A stretch of 64,000 nucleotides of DNA. It comes from Lachnospiraceae bacterium JC7. GTDB taxonomy: Bacteria; Bacillota; Clostridia; Lachnospirales; Lachnospiraceae. The stretch spans positions 62,001 to 126,000 of the forward strand of contig ALYD01000003.1 in NCBI GenBank assembly GCA_000513555.1, written 5' to 3'. Below, piece after piece: positions 54,902 through 63,944 of this stretch (its first letter is position 1; every line of letters begins with the position of its first letter). The position numbers and the translations under genes were made by a program. The notes beneath the pieces were generated by a model. That model saw only the letters and a list, made by a program, of their open reading frames with translations. It had not been told where the DNA came from and searched no databases.

Positions 54902-55788
54902 GCTTCTACCTCCTGCTTCTTACCGATATAAACCTGAAGTCCGGAAATTATAGCTACTACGAAGAACAGGAAAACAGCCTCTGCCTGTCCTATACCGTAC
55001 TGTCTTGCCGTAAATGCCTTTTCGTATACATGCATGGCTACGAGTCTGGTACTGCCGTATGGCTCACCGCCTGTCAATGTAAGGTTGATATCGTAGACCA
55101 TGAAGGCTCTTGAAAGAGTCAGGAAGATACAGATTACGAAGGATGGCACCATAAGAGGAAGAACGATGTGTCGCATCTTTGACCAGCCGTAAGCTCCGTC
55201 TATGGACGCCGCCTCCAGAACATCCTCAGAAAGTCCGGTAAAACCCGCGATGTATATGAGCATCATATATCCGCTTAACTGCCATACAGTTACGATAACA
55301 AGTGCCCAGAAGGCCTTGGTGGGATCTGACAGCCATGACTTTGAAAAAATGGCGATTCCCAGGCTCTTTCCGAACTTTACGAGAAGCTGAGAAAAAACGA
55401 ACTGCCATATGAATCCCAGAACTACACCGCCGATAAGGTTCGGTGTGAAAAATCCCGCACGGAAAACATTCTGCCCCTTCTTGATCCTTCCCGAAAGGAA
55501 ATATGCAAAAAGGAATCCGAATGCATTGACCAGAATAACAGAAAGCACCACATACTTAAGCGTAAGCCCCATGGAATTCCAGAAATCCTTATCCTGGGCG
55601 AGAGCCTTGTAATTATCAAAGCCCACAAGATTCTTCACTGCCGCAACACCGTTCCAGTCTGTAAATGTGAGATAAAAACCATACAGGAAAGGTATGATGA
55701 CCACACATACAAAAACGAAGGTTCCCGGAAGTGCAAACATTAGAAAACTTTTTATTTTATCACCGGTGGTACGGCCAAGAGAATTCAT
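54898..55788 (-). CDS. Carbohydrate ABC transporter permease (MalF type)
   Basis: A 296-residue inner-membrane permease, six helices, EAA loop EAASIDGAYGWSKMRHIVLP. It follows the binding-protein gene by 34 bp. No ATPase gene is found in the locus, so a shared MsmX-type ATPase elsewhere is expected, as for many CUT1 systems of Firmicutes. Confidence 0.93.
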   Translation of the reverse strand: MNSLGRTTGDKIKSFLMFALPGTFVFVCVVIIPFLYGFYLTFTDWNGVAAVKNLVGFDNYKALAQDKDFWNSMGLTLKYVVLSVILVNAFGFLFAYFLSGRIKKGQNVFRAGFFTPNLIGGVVLGFIWQFVFSQLLVKFGKSLGIAIFSKSWLSDPTKAFWALVIVTVWQLSGYMMLIYIAGFTGLSEDVLEAASIDGAYGWSKMRHIVLPLMVPSFVICIFLTLSRAFMVYDINLTLTGGEPYGSTRLVAMHVYEKAFTARQYGIGQAEAVFLFFVVAIISGLQVYIGKKQEVEA

Positions 55789-55822
55789 ATTGATCTGCCT
55801 TTCTTATAAATGTTTCAGCTGC

Positions 55823-57208
55823 TTATTTCTGTGCCTGCCAGTAAGCGTCGATCTCTGAAGCAGCACCTGCACGGTCTGTCTGACCTGCAACATACTTCTG
55901 CATAACAGCACCAACTACTGACCAGTGATCAGAAGGAGCTACGAAGCTTGAAGAATAAGTATTTCCTGAAGCCATCTTTGCTACGATATCGCGGCTGAGA
56001 GGATCCTTAGGAGCTACAGTGTTGTTTGAGCATGCAGGGATGAGAGCAAGCTTCTCAACAAGTCCCTTCTGACCTGACTCGGAATTTACAAGCCAGTTGA
56101 TGAACTCAAGAGCTGCCTTCTGCTGCTCCTCTGTTGACTGCTTTGCATCTACCATAAGCTGCTTGGTAGGTGATGCCTGCATTGATGTGTTTGCAAGATC
56201 AGCTGAATCATTTCCGAGAACAAATGGAATGAATCCGTACTCGTCGGATGTCTCGGCACCTGCTGTCTCAAGGTTAGGCCATGCCCAGTTACCGTTTGGC
56301 CAGAAAGCCGCATCCCCCTCTACAAGATGCATAGGATCCTCATCATAGATAGCGCCAAGCGGATCCTCCTTGTTGTAGTTGTATTCAAGGATCACATCCA
56401 TTGTGTCCATGAACTGGTTGAAACGATCATAATCCTCAACCTTCTGTGAACCGTCCTTAAGAGCTGCCATGATCTTGTCTGCACCGGCTGTTGTTCCATC
56501 GTATGTGTCATAGATATATCCGAGCTGATGTGCACCCAGTGACCAGTCTTCCTTTGAAAGAACTACAGGATTCTCCATACCTGCTGCTCTGAGCTCTTCG
56601 CATACAGCCTTGAAGGAATCAAGTGAATTGATGGATGCAGGATCGAAATCCTTTCCGAGAGCGTCCTCGATAGACTTCTTTGAGTAGATAATGCCTCTGC
56701 CCTCAACACAGAACGGGAAGCTGTATACCTTTCCGTCGATCTTTGTTGTCATACTGTCGCAGTACTGATTCCAGTCCTGTGAGCTTAAGTCAAGTCCGTA
56801 CTCTGTTGCAAGTGCGATAACGTCTGTTGTATCAAGAATAGACATGGTAGGAGCTGTTCCTGAGCTGTACATGGAAGTTACCTTTGTGTATGGAACTTCT
56901 CCGGTACCGCAGGCAAGAACTTCAAGATTGATTCCTGTCTCATCGGTAAATGTAGCTGCAAGCTCCTCAAGAGCTGTCTGAATCTCACCCTTTGAATTGA
57001 GAAGTGTGATGGACTGTCCTGCAAGTTCTGACTTTTCAGCAGGTGCTGCGGCTGTTTCTGTTCCCGCTGCTGTTGTATCTGCAGCTGCTGTAGTTGCATC
57101 CTGTGACTTGCCTGTCTCTGTAGTTGTGCTGCTTCCGCATGCTGCAAGTGAGCTTACACATGCCACTGTCATAAGCAGTGCAGCCATTCTGTTCAAGTTC
57201 TTCTTCAT
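55823..57208 (-). CDS. Sugar ABC transporter substrate-binding lipoprotein
   Basis: A 461-residue family 1 extracellular solute-binding protein. Lipobox SSLAACG with Cys at 24, a Thr/Ala linker to about 60, then the two-lobed binding fold (QSITLLNSKGEIQTALEELA ... FTDETGINLEV; PFCVEGRGIIYSKK). Context with sucrose phosphorylase and GH32 makes sucrose or short fructo-oligosaccharides the likely ligand. First gene of the ABC operon, with two operator-like palindromes around its promoter. Confidence 0.92.
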   Translation of the reverse strand: MKKNLNRMAALLMTVACVSSLAACGSSTTTETGKSQDATTAAADTTAAGTETAAAPAEKSELAGQSITLLNSKGEIQTALEELAATFTDETGINLEVLACGTGEVPYTKVTSMYSSGTAPTMSILDTTDVIALATEYGLDLSSQDWNQYCDSMTTKIDGKVYSFPFCVEGRGIIYSKKSIEDALGKDFDPASINSLDSFKAVCEELRAAGMENPVVLSKEDWSLGAHQLGYIYDTYDGTTAGADKIMAALKDGSQKVEDYDRFNQFMDTMDVILEYNYNKEDPLGAIYDEDPMHLVEGDAAFWPNGNWAWPNLETAGAETSDEYGFIPFVLGNDSADLANTSMQASPTKQLMVDAKQSTEEQQKAALEFINWLVNSESGQKGLVEKLALIPACSNNTVAPKDPLSRDIVAKMASGNTYSSSFVAPSDHWSVVGAVMQKYVAGQTDRAGAASEIDAYWQAQK

Positions 57209-57252
57209 GATTATCTCCTCTTTAGTCTTTAATGAAATTAATAATGCCAGCT

Positions 57253-57270
57253 ATGTCAACCGCTTGACAT
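57253..57270. promoter_or_regulatory. LacI-type operator O1
   Basis: ATGTCAACCGCTTGACAT: an 18-bp inverted repeat with central CG. It starts about 7 bp after the predicted transcription start of the binding-protein gene. Confidence 0.8.
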
Positions 57271-57283
57271 TTAACTTATTGCG

Positions 57284-57312
57284 AATATAACGCTTTACAC
57301 AATTTCTGTCAA
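57284..57312 (-). promoter_or_regulatory. Promoter of the sugar ABC operon
   Basis: Minus strand: TTGACA (57307-57312), 17-bp spacer, TATATT (57284-57289). The -35 lies inside operator O2 and O1 lies just downstream. Confidence 0.8.
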
Positions 57313-57323
57313 TCGCCTAACAT
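57306..57323. promoter_or_regulatory. LacI-type operator O2
   Basis: CTGTCAATCGCCTAACAT, read on the other strand ATGTTAGGCGATTGACAG. It matches O1/O3 at most positions and covers the -35 box. Confidence 0.65.
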
Positions 57324-57377
57324 ATTTTTGTGTATATTGTGCAATAATTAGCGAATTGTTTTGTGCGTTTTTTTGTA

Positions 57378-57413
57378 CAAAAATACCGCTACAAGGATTT
57401 CTCCCTGCAGCGG
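57378..57413 (-). terminator. Terminator after the sucrose phosphorylase gene
   Basis: Minus strand: CCGCTGCAGGGA-GAAA-TCCTTGTAGCGG (two G-U) followed by TATTTTTG. It separates the kinase/phosphorylase operon from the ABC operon. Confidence 0.85.
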
Positions 57414-57505
57414 CAGATGGTGTATATATGATTTTGCACAATTCAAGTATAAAATACCTTCAAAAACGAGGTGTCTTTCACCGCATCAAAATATATCTTT
57501 GGGTC

Positions 57506-59176
57506 TCAGGCAAGCTCTGATGATATCTCATAAGAGTAATCATCAAAATCCACCTTAAGAGACGCGGTATTTCCTTTATTCTTCCATGTCATGGTCATCT
57601 TTGTACCCTCTGTCTCTACCGAGAAGTCGGCATCAAAGGAGAAGGCCGGACAGGTGTTACGGAATTTAAGCATTTCAACCTGCTTTGAAACCACCTCAGA
57701 TGAAAGTCTCTTCTCCATCTCATCAATGGAAAGGTTTGTACGGTTGATCTCCTTATGTCCTGCAGGGCCGGCATGCTTCACAGCCTCATGGTCGTTCTTT
57801 CCTGCAAAGAGGTCAAGATACCATACCTGCGGCTTACCAGGCATGAACATCTGGATAGCTCTTGCAAGAAGCATCTTTCTGTCATCCTCGCCGAGAGCGC
57901 TGTAGTATGTAGCATTGACCTGATAGTACATATTCTTCTTTCCGTGAAGATCCTTTACGAGACCTCCTCTTGAAACGATGGTATCGATAAGGTTCTGGAT
58001 CTCCTCCTCAGGAAGGATTCCCTTAAGGTCAAGAAGAGGGATACCGTCATGACAGCCCAGCATATTTACTGTACGGATCTTATCCTGAACGAGCTCCTGA
58101 GCCCATCTTGCAAGGTCCTTACCGCTCTTCTTCTCTATTGCGTCAATAAGTAGTCCGGGAAGGAAGAAGTCATAGGTCATGTAACCCATATCCGCTACCT
58201 TCTTGTATACCTTCTCTCCGTAGCTTGCATGAATCTCAGGAAGAAGTGTCACATGATACTTATCCGCAAGCTCGCGAACCTTTGCAAGAAGATCCCATGT
58301 ATCAGGCTCATTCATGAAGTTCTTCTTGCCCGGCTCCTTAGGAGCATAGGCAAAGGCGTCGAGACGAACGATGGAGGCTCCGTAGTCTGAAAGAGCCTTG
58401 AGAGTGTTCTCATAATGCTCCCATACAAGATCGGACTTTACATTGAGATCCATCTGACCGAGGTACTTACGGTTTGACTCAAGGTAATCGATCACCTTCT
58501 CACGATATGCCTCATATCCCTCGAAATCTATCTCTGATGGCTTCTTTCCGGCGTCAAGAGAAGCATTGACCCTCTCACAGATATGCTCTGCTGTGAGGTA
58601 CTGGATGTCCATGGCACTCATGAGATCCATGGCATCAGGGCGCTTGTAGATAACCTCCTGATAGAATGTATTCCAGTAAGGTACATCTTTTCCGTCAGGC
58701 ATACGCACCATAAGGATAGGAAGACCCGGCTTACGGAAGAACATGTCCTTTATGTACAGGTCTTCCGGCTGGATATATCCTTCAGCAGTCATCTCTCCCT
58801 TGCCTTCCCAGAACTTGTTCCAGTTGATAAAGAAATCACTGTACTTTGAGTTTTCTCCGTTCTTTATGAGATCCTGGAACTGTGGTGAAAGGACAGATGC
58901 ATGATTCAGAATAAAATCAAGCTTCAGGTTAACTCCCAGCTTACGGAGTCGCTCCAGATCCTCCTCACTTCCCATCTCGTTGTTTATATTGTAATCGATA
59001 ACTGAAAATCCACGGTCGAGATCAGTATTGAAAATACTCGGAAGAATATAGAAAGACTGGAAAGAATCCTCCATCTCCTTCTTCTCAAGAAATCCCACAA
59101 CATCGCCGAGGCGTCCGCCCATACTGTCAGGGTAGGCATTCAGCATAGGTCCGTTATCTGTATAATGTTTATCCAT
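57506..59176 (-). CDS. Sucrose phosphorylase-type GH13_18 enzyme
   Basis: A 556-residue cytoplasmic phosphorylase giving glucose-1-phosphate and, with sucrose, fructose. NAYPDSMGGRLGDV at the start is the subfamily 18 N-terminus. VRLDAFAYAPKEPG holds the nucleophile Asp, LLPEIHASYG the acid/base Glu and LGCHDGIPLLDLKG the third Asp. The family also includes enzymes for sucrose-6-phosphate and glucosylglycerate; the GH32 neighbour and LacI control favour sucrose. The start at 59176 has AGGAG six bases upstream. It follows the P-loop kinase by 27 bp. Confidence 0.88.
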   Translation of the reverse strand: MDKHYTDNGPMLNAYPDSMGGRLGDVVGFLEKKEMEDSFQSFYILPSIFNTDLDRGFSVIDYNINNEMGSEEDLERLRKLGVNLKLDFILNHASVLSPQFQDLIKNGENSKYSDFFINWNKFWEGKGEMTAEGYIQPEDLYIKDMFFRKPGLPILMVRMPDGKDVPYWNTFYQEVIYKRPDAMDLMSAMDIQYLTAEHICERVNASLDAGKKPSEIDFEGYEAYREKVIDYLESNRKYLGQMDLNVKSDLVWEHYENTLKALSDYGASIVRLDAFAYAPKEPGKKNFMNEPDTWDLLAKVRELADKYHVTLLPEIHASYGEKVYKKVADMGYMTYDFFLPGLLIDAIEKKSGKDLARWAQELVQDKIRTVNMLGCHDGIPLLDLKGILPEEEIQNLIDTIVSRGGLVKDLHGKKNMYYQVNATYYSALGEDDRKMLLARAIQMFMPGKPQVWYLDLFAGKNDHEAVKHAGPAGHKEINRTNLSIDEMEKRLSSEVVSKQVEMLKFRNTCPAFSFDADFSVETEGTKMTMTWKNKGNTASLKVDFDDYSYEISSELA

Positions 59177-59203
59177 CTCAAACTCCTGCACTATTTCCTT
59201 AAA

Positions 59204-60211
59204 TCAAAACTGATCCTTCATGAGTTCTGTATATTCATCGAAGCTTATGAGCTCACCGTTCTTTGAGCAAATGATCTTTGCCTTGCATGCCTGAGAGTGG
59301 AGCTTTCCCTGCTCGATCTCAAGAACCATAGTTGTAAATGCACTGTCGGTCTTTCCGTCTCTGTTTCTGGCTCTTCTGTGTGCCAGAGTCTCTGCCGGTG
59401 TACTGTTAAGAAGAACAGGAATATCCACTCCCTTAAGGAAATCGCTGTTTCCGTGTGTCCACTCAATGATAAGCACCTGCTTATCCGAAAAATCAACATC
59501 CTCATACCAGAGGCTTGCTGCATCTCTTCCCATGCGTCTGAGCCAGATGTCAGCTGCGCCATCCTTGAATGCGCTGATGATATTACTTACTTCATCAAAA
59601 TCTGTCTCGTAAGGTGTTCCGAGATACTCTGAAAGTCCCTTACGTCCACCTGCGAGATATGACTCGAACCATGCATTTCCCTCCGCATGCTTCTTATCTG
59701 CATCAGTGTCCTCCTGCTGCCAGCTTCTGATCTCTGCAAATCTCTCGTTTGTGTAATCTCCGGCTTCAACCATGCTTCTTACAGCGCTCTCGCGGAATAC
59801 GTGAAGTCTCTCTGCATCGTTGTACATAGGAATACGATGAGGATAATTATCACCTGAAAGGATATATGCTCCCACGCCTGACTGGTTAAGGAACCAGGCA
59901 AGAACAGATGCGATCTCAGACTTGCCTACTCCTGATCCTCCGCAAACACTCACTACAACACGCTGGTTTTCGTTTTTCTTCATCTTCTCTGCTATTTCCT
60001 TTACAAGTACAGGGAAGATCTTGTTAGCCTTTGCGATATGAGACTCTCCGATCTCGATCTTATCTCCCGGCATATCTCCATGAGGAATCTCTGCAGGAAC
60101 TTCTTTTGTCTCCCATGGAAGTACCTTAAGGATCTCCTCGGCATAATTTTTTGATAACTTATTGATTTTCTGATAATTTGTATTCATACTTTTACTCATA
60201 TTGTTACTCAT
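59204..60211 (-). CDS. P-loop kinase of the uridine kinase/phosphoribulokinase class
   Basis: A 335-residue cytosolic protein. After a ~85-residue N-terminal region, Walker A reads CGGSGVGKSEIA near 95, then YILSGDNYPHRIP, where the Asp takes the catalytic place of uridine kinase-type enzymes, and VLIIEWTHGNSDF near 265 as Walker B-like text; RRARNRDGKTDS looks like a lid. Not an adenylylsulfate kinase by motif. It leads the operon with sucrose phosphorylase and has the LacI operator in front, so phosphorylation of fructose or another product of the pathway is likely but unproved. AGGAGAGAG lies before the ATG at 60211; 60235 is an alternative. Confidence 0.7.
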   Translation of the reverse strand: MSNNMSKSMNTNYQKINKLSKNYAEEILKVLPWETKEVPAEIPHGDMPGDKIEIGESHIAKANKIFPVLVKEIAEKMKKNENQRVVVSVCGGSGVGKSEIASVLAWFLNQSGVGAYILSGDNYPHRIPMYNDAERLHVFRESAVRSMVEAGDYTNERFAEIRSWQQEDTDADKKHAEGNAWFESYLAGGRKGLSEYLGTPYETDFDEVSNIISAFKDGAADIWLRRMGRDAASLWYEDVDFSDKQVLIIEWTHGNSDFLKGVDIPVLLNSTPAETLAHRRARNRDGKTDSAFTTMVLEIEQGKLHSQACKAKIICSKNGELISFDEYTELMKDQF

Positions 60212-60245
60212 TTTATATTTTCTCTCTCCTAACATATGCCATAAT

Positions 60246-60263
60246 ATGTTAAGCGGTTGACAT
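60246..60263. promoter_or_regulatory. LacI-type operator O3 in the divergent kinase/GH32 region
   Basis: ATGTTAAGCGGTTGACAT: differs from the reverse complement of O1 at one of 18 positions. Next to it AACATAT-(6 nt)-ATATGTT (60233-60252) forms an overlapping palindrome. On the plus strand the TTGACA at its end could be the -35 for the GH32 gene. Confidence 0.78.
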
Positions 60264-60424
60264 ATGCTACGTTAACAGATTTAAAAACATCTGTAAAGAG
60301 CATCTTGATAAATTTATATCAGATTAATAAAGCTGAATTTTGTGCGTACTCACAAGTGGCAGCTATAAGTTCACACTGCCGGCAGGCTCACGAAACATCC
60401 AATCTTTTTCACGGAGGAAATACT

Positions 60425-62173
60425 ATGATCTATTCCATTCTTATAACTTCAGACTATCTTTGGATACCGGTATCACCTGAACAGCCTTTGGAAAAGATCT
60501 CATTTATGGTCGGAGATAAACGAATATACGAATTTATGATTCCTGTTTCGAAGGGCAGCAATGATAAGCAGGTATATCCCTTCTCATTCTACAGCCCTGT
60601 TCCTGTCGACTCATGGAAAAACCGCGAAATGACCATAATTGGTTCTTTTACAGATGATTTCATAAATGCTGTAAAGCAAAGTGATGATCTTCCGACAGAA
60701 GTATCATCCATAGTTTCAACCGGCAAAACCGGGTCTGATGCTTCCCCGGAAGTCTTTCCTCTCGTTCATTTTGCAGCTCCGGGCTGGATAAACGACCCAA
60801 ACGGCCTCTTCTATAAGGACGGTCTATGGCACCTTTATTTCCAGTATAACCCCTTCGATACCAGATGGCAGAATATGACCTGGGGACACGCTGTGAGCCA
60901 TGATCTACTACATTGGACACAACATCCTTCGGTTCTCTTTCCCGACGGAACCGGAAGCATGTTTTCCGGAAGCTGCCTTCCTTTGAGTGATGAGCTTCTA
61001 TCCTTCTTCTACACTTCCGCGGGAGACGCCACAGACTGGGGTAAAGAATATCACTCAACTTTCACCCAAAGAGTCGCCCTCAGCACTGACAATGGAGAAA
61101 CTCTGATAAAAACAAAACACAAACAGCTTATGAGTGAAATCCATCCCGATGATCCAGACAACCTTGTCCTTTTAGAGCTCGCTCCGGGCAACCGTGATCC
61201 CAAGGTCTACAGAGACGAGATAAACGGCGGATTCTATATGGTACTTTTTCTGGAGAAAAACGATTATGCAGTGCTTCATTCCGAAGGCAATGACTTCACC
61301 CGGTGGAAACTCACACAGCGCCTGTCCATGGCTCCCGGCTGGGAATGTCCCGACCTAAGACAGCTGCCCTCTCCAAAAGGAAAAAGATGGCTCTTCTGGA
61401 CCTCCGATGGTTTTTACCATACCGGAAGTTTCGACGGATACTGCTTCACGAAGGATTCAGAAGGCCCAAAACGTGCATATCTTAATTCCCTTGCCTACGC
61501 CGGACAGAGCTTCCAGATATACAGACCCGGCAGGAGACCTGAAGAAAGCTCTGCCGATAAGGACGATAGCTTTTATGATCGTGTGGTATTTATACATTGG
61601 CTGAGAACCTCTAACAAAGAGCACAGCTTCACCGGGATCATGGGCATACCCAGAGAGCTTTATCTCGACAGTGATGATACTCTTCACATGTCTCCTGTAA
61701 AGGAATGGACCGATGCTCTTCGCCTGGTATCTCCCGATGCAGAAACCTTTTCGGAATCCTCTGATGCCGGAATCAAATCTTCATCAAAAGAAAAAAAGAG
61801 CTCATGGTCCATTTCTCATGAGGCTCCTTTGGAACTCGATATAACTGAAATCGAAGATGCTATAAGTGTCAATGTCTTCGGCCTCAACATTGATTACTGG
61901 TCCGGCTCACATCTCCTCCGTGTGGAAAAGGGAAATGCCGACTTCCATGAAGATCATAAGGACATCACTGTTCCCGATCCTGAGCCTTCCACTGATATCA
62001 TTTTCCCGGAAGCTCCAAAAGACATACGCCTCATCATCGACAGAGGAATAGTTGAGGTTTCGGCAAACAGCGACTCCTTAAATGCTTTCTTTGAGGTGAA
62101 CAGCTATGAGCTTAAAGGAACCGTCACCGTTGAGGGATCCTGTTCATCAAAGCTTTACATAATTGCAGGATAA
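60425..62173 (+). CDS. Intracellular GH32 beta-fructofuranosidase (invertase/levanase type)
   Basis: A 582-residue enzyme cutting sucrose or short fructans. No signal peptide. An N-terminal beta domain of ~115 residues precedes the five-blade propeller: WINDPNGLFY with the nucleophile Asp, FSGSCL, NRDPKVYRDE (RDP) and GWECPDL with the acid/base Glu; a C-terminal beta-sandwich ends with DRGIVEVSANS. The frame opens at 60257, but GGAGG lies 7 nt before the ATG at 60425. Divergent from the kinase, sharing operator O3. Confidence 0.92.
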   Translation: MIYSILITSDYLWIPVSPEQPLEKISFMVGDKRIYEFMIPVSKGSNDKQVYPFSFYSPVPVDSWKNREMTIIGSFTDDFINAVKQSDDLPTEVSSIVSTGKTGSDASPEVFPLVHFAAPGWINDPNGLFYKDGLWHLYFQYNPFDTRWQNMTWGHAVSHDLLHWTQHPSVLFPDGTGSMFSGSCLPLSDELLSFFYTSAGDATDWGKEYHSTFTQRVALSTDNGETLIKTKHKQLMSEIHPDDPDNLVLLELAPGNRDPKVYRDEINGGFYMVLFLEKNDYAVLHSEGNDFTRWKLTQRLSMAPGWECPDLRQLPSPKGKRWLFWTSDGFYHTGSFDGYCFTKDSEGPKRAYLNSLAYAGQSFQIYRPGRRPEESSADKDDSFYDRVVFIHWLRTSNKEHSFTGIMGIPRELYLDSDDTLHMSPVKEWTDALRLVSPDAETFSESSDAGIKSSSKEKKSSWSISHEAPLELDITEIEDAISVNVFGLNIDYWSGSHLLRVEKGNADFHEDHKDITVPDPEPSTDIIFPEAPKDIRLIIDRGIVEVSANSDSLNAFFEVNSYELKGTVTVEGSCSSKLYIIAG

Positions 62174-62218
62174 AGTGCTTCTTATGAAGTTTTACTATTT
62201 CTCACTTAGCATCAACGC

Positions 62219-62256
62219 CTTAAGATTTTGTTCTTTTTTACGCATCTTAAGATTTT
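62219..62256 (+). terminator. Possible terminator after the GH32 gene
   Basis: CTTAAGAT and ATCTTAAG 17 bp apart, followed by ATTTTATG. AT-rich, so weak. Confidence 0.4.
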
Positions 62257-62413
62257 ATGTAGGCTGTTCTTCATAATTGAGTTCATTCTCTTTATATTTA
62301 ATTTATAAATTTTAGACTTCTTTAAGTCGTGAGACATACTTAAGTCACAAAGCTTCTGTATCATATAAAACAGTTACAGAAATGTAACACAAAAAAAGCT
62401 TTTCATACTCATA

Positions 62414-62630
62414 CTCCGGAGTTGTAATACACTCCGGAGCCCCCCTTCATAAACAACGGTCGCTTATGTGTATGATATCGAGTATCCTTCGGGAGCATCC
62501 CTATCTAGCATGACCGTTTAAAATATACTTAGTAAGAGTTCTTTTCTCCCCTTACGTGAACTCTTGACATATATAGACTTAAAGCAGAGACAGGAAGACC
62601 CCATCGGAGCGAAACAGCTTCGGTGGGGTC
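62414..62630. other. Hairpin-rich convergent intergenic region, possible small RNA
   Basis: Four separate stems in about 215 bp without a gene: CTCCGGAGT/ACTCCGGAG (62414-62422, 62431-62439); AACGGTC/GACCGTT (62455-62461, 62512-62518) enclosing a 50-nt region with a UUCG loop; AAGAGTTC/GAACTCTT (62534-62541, 62558-62565); and a 14-bp GACCCC... hairpin (62597-62610, 62617-62630). The last may end the CmpB-like gene on the minus strand. Direction of any transcript is unclear. Confidence 0.45.
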
Positions 62631-62648
62631 ATTCGTTTACTATGTTTT

Positions 62649-63944
62649 TTACATGTCGGATTCTTCCAGCTTCTCGCTTTCCATTTCAATGCGGGCTTCC
62701 AGTTTTCCCAGACCTTCAGCGTATTTTCTTGCAGCTTCTCTCAGCTTGTCAAAGTACTCGGAACCACCCTTCAGTGTAGGATTGTTTCTTAGCATACTTC
62801 CGACCCACCAGTTCATGCGGCCTGAACGCTCGTCTCCTCCATCCTCCAGTATACGGAGTCTCTCCTCCATACGTCTGCGGTGAAGCTCTAAGCCTTCACG
62901 GTTCTCACTGTGTCTTTCCTCATACGCTCTGGTTCCCGGTACCACATTGGCAACCTTTCTTGCAGCTGATTTTCCGGCGCCTACAACAGTTTTTCCGGCT
63001 GTAGTCCCGGCTTCAAATACTGTATTGCCTGCTTCCAGTACGGTCTTTCCTGCGCTGGATCCTGCCTCAAGTACTGTACTTCCGGCTTCAAGCACTGTTT
63101 TCCCTGCTGTTGTGCCTGCCTCTGCCACAGTCTTCACCGCTGCCTTTGCCGCTGTGACACTGCCGTTTGCAATTGTCTTTGCCACCAGCGTACTTCCTGT
63201 AGCGATGACACGTTTTGTCTCCTCTGTCACCACCTTCGCGGCAGCCAGATTTCCTTCGGTTTCAGCGATAGTCTTTACTTCGGAAACATTGGCACGAGCC
63301 TGCTCCTGCATCTCGAGAAGTCTAGTCCTTGCCTCTGAGATATTGAGTTTAAGAGCCTGGATCTCCTCACTGTTCTCAGCAAGCTTCTCGATACGCCGCT
63401 TAAGATCCAATGCACCGATAACAGAGAATATCAGATCTTCGATAAAAAGAGTGTAAAGCATAGTGACAGCCACAACGAAGCCTGTGTATGTCCAGTCCTC
63501 CGATATGGCAGCTACATGGGGATGAATGAATTTCGTGAAAACAAGAGCGAGAAGCCCCCATGCAAGTGAAGCATAAAGACAGATATAACCATGGAAATTA
63601 AAGGGATTGTGGCTGTAATCCCACCACTTCATGTGAAAAATATGGTACATGCTCACACCTGTAACAAGCTCAAGTACTGTCCCGACCAGCACTCCCATGA
63701 TATACACCATATAATGATTCTCCCTGTAGGGCCACGCGAACAGCAGCATCATGATGGCACCCACACCGTATATGGGCAGCCAGGGTCCATGACAGAAACC
63801 TCTGTTCAGGGGTCTCAGCTCCTTAAGTGAACAGTATACGGATTCAAAGATCCATCCGAATATGCAGTAAAGCATAAAGAGCAGTGCCCACTGAAGAAGT
63901 GTATACTGACTAAATATCGAAAAATTTTCCAGAAAATCGATCAT
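62649..63944 (-). CDS. CmpB-family (putative ABC transporter type IV) membrane protein with helical repeat tail
   Basis: A 431-residue protein. Residues 1-180 hold about five membrane helices with FGWIFESVYCSLKELRPLNR and GFCHGPWLPIYGVGA, the signature of the CmpB/DUF1113 family, annotated as type IV ABC transporter but without known function. Then a coiled coil (185-215), and an Ala/Thr/Val/Glu tail with an 18-residue repeat of type AGTTAGKTVLEAGSTVLE (~265-330), then a charged helical C-terminus. Repeats of this kind form amphipathic LEA-like helices. AAGGAG precedes the ATG. Confidence 0.82.
   Translation of the reverse strand: MIDFLENFSIFSQYTLLQWALLFMLYCIFGWIFESVYCSLKELRPLNRGFCHGPWLPIYGVGAIMMLLFAWPYRENHYMVYIMGVLVGTVLELVTGVSMYHIFHMKWWDYSHNPFNFHGYICLYASLAWGLLALVFTKFIHPHVAAISEDWTYTGFVVAVTMLYTLFIEDLIFSVIGALDLKRRIEKLAENSEEIQALKLNISEARTRLLEMQEQARANVSEVKTIAETEGNLAAAKVVTEETKRVIATGSTLVAKTIANGSVTAAKAAVKTVAEAGTTAGKTVLEAGSTVLEAGSSAGKTVLEAGNTVFEAGTTAGKTVVGAGKSAARKVANVVPGTRAYEERHSENREGLELHRRRMEERLRILEDGGDERSGRMNWWVGSMLRNNPTLKGGSEYFDKLREAARKYAEGLGKLEARIEMESEKLEESDM
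62961..63135. repeat. 54-bp in-frame repeat coding for 18-residue helix units
   Basis: About three full units alternate AGxxAGKTVLE (11) and AGxTVxE (7). Eighteen residues equal five helical turns, so each unit puts the same face to one side. Confidence 0.75.
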
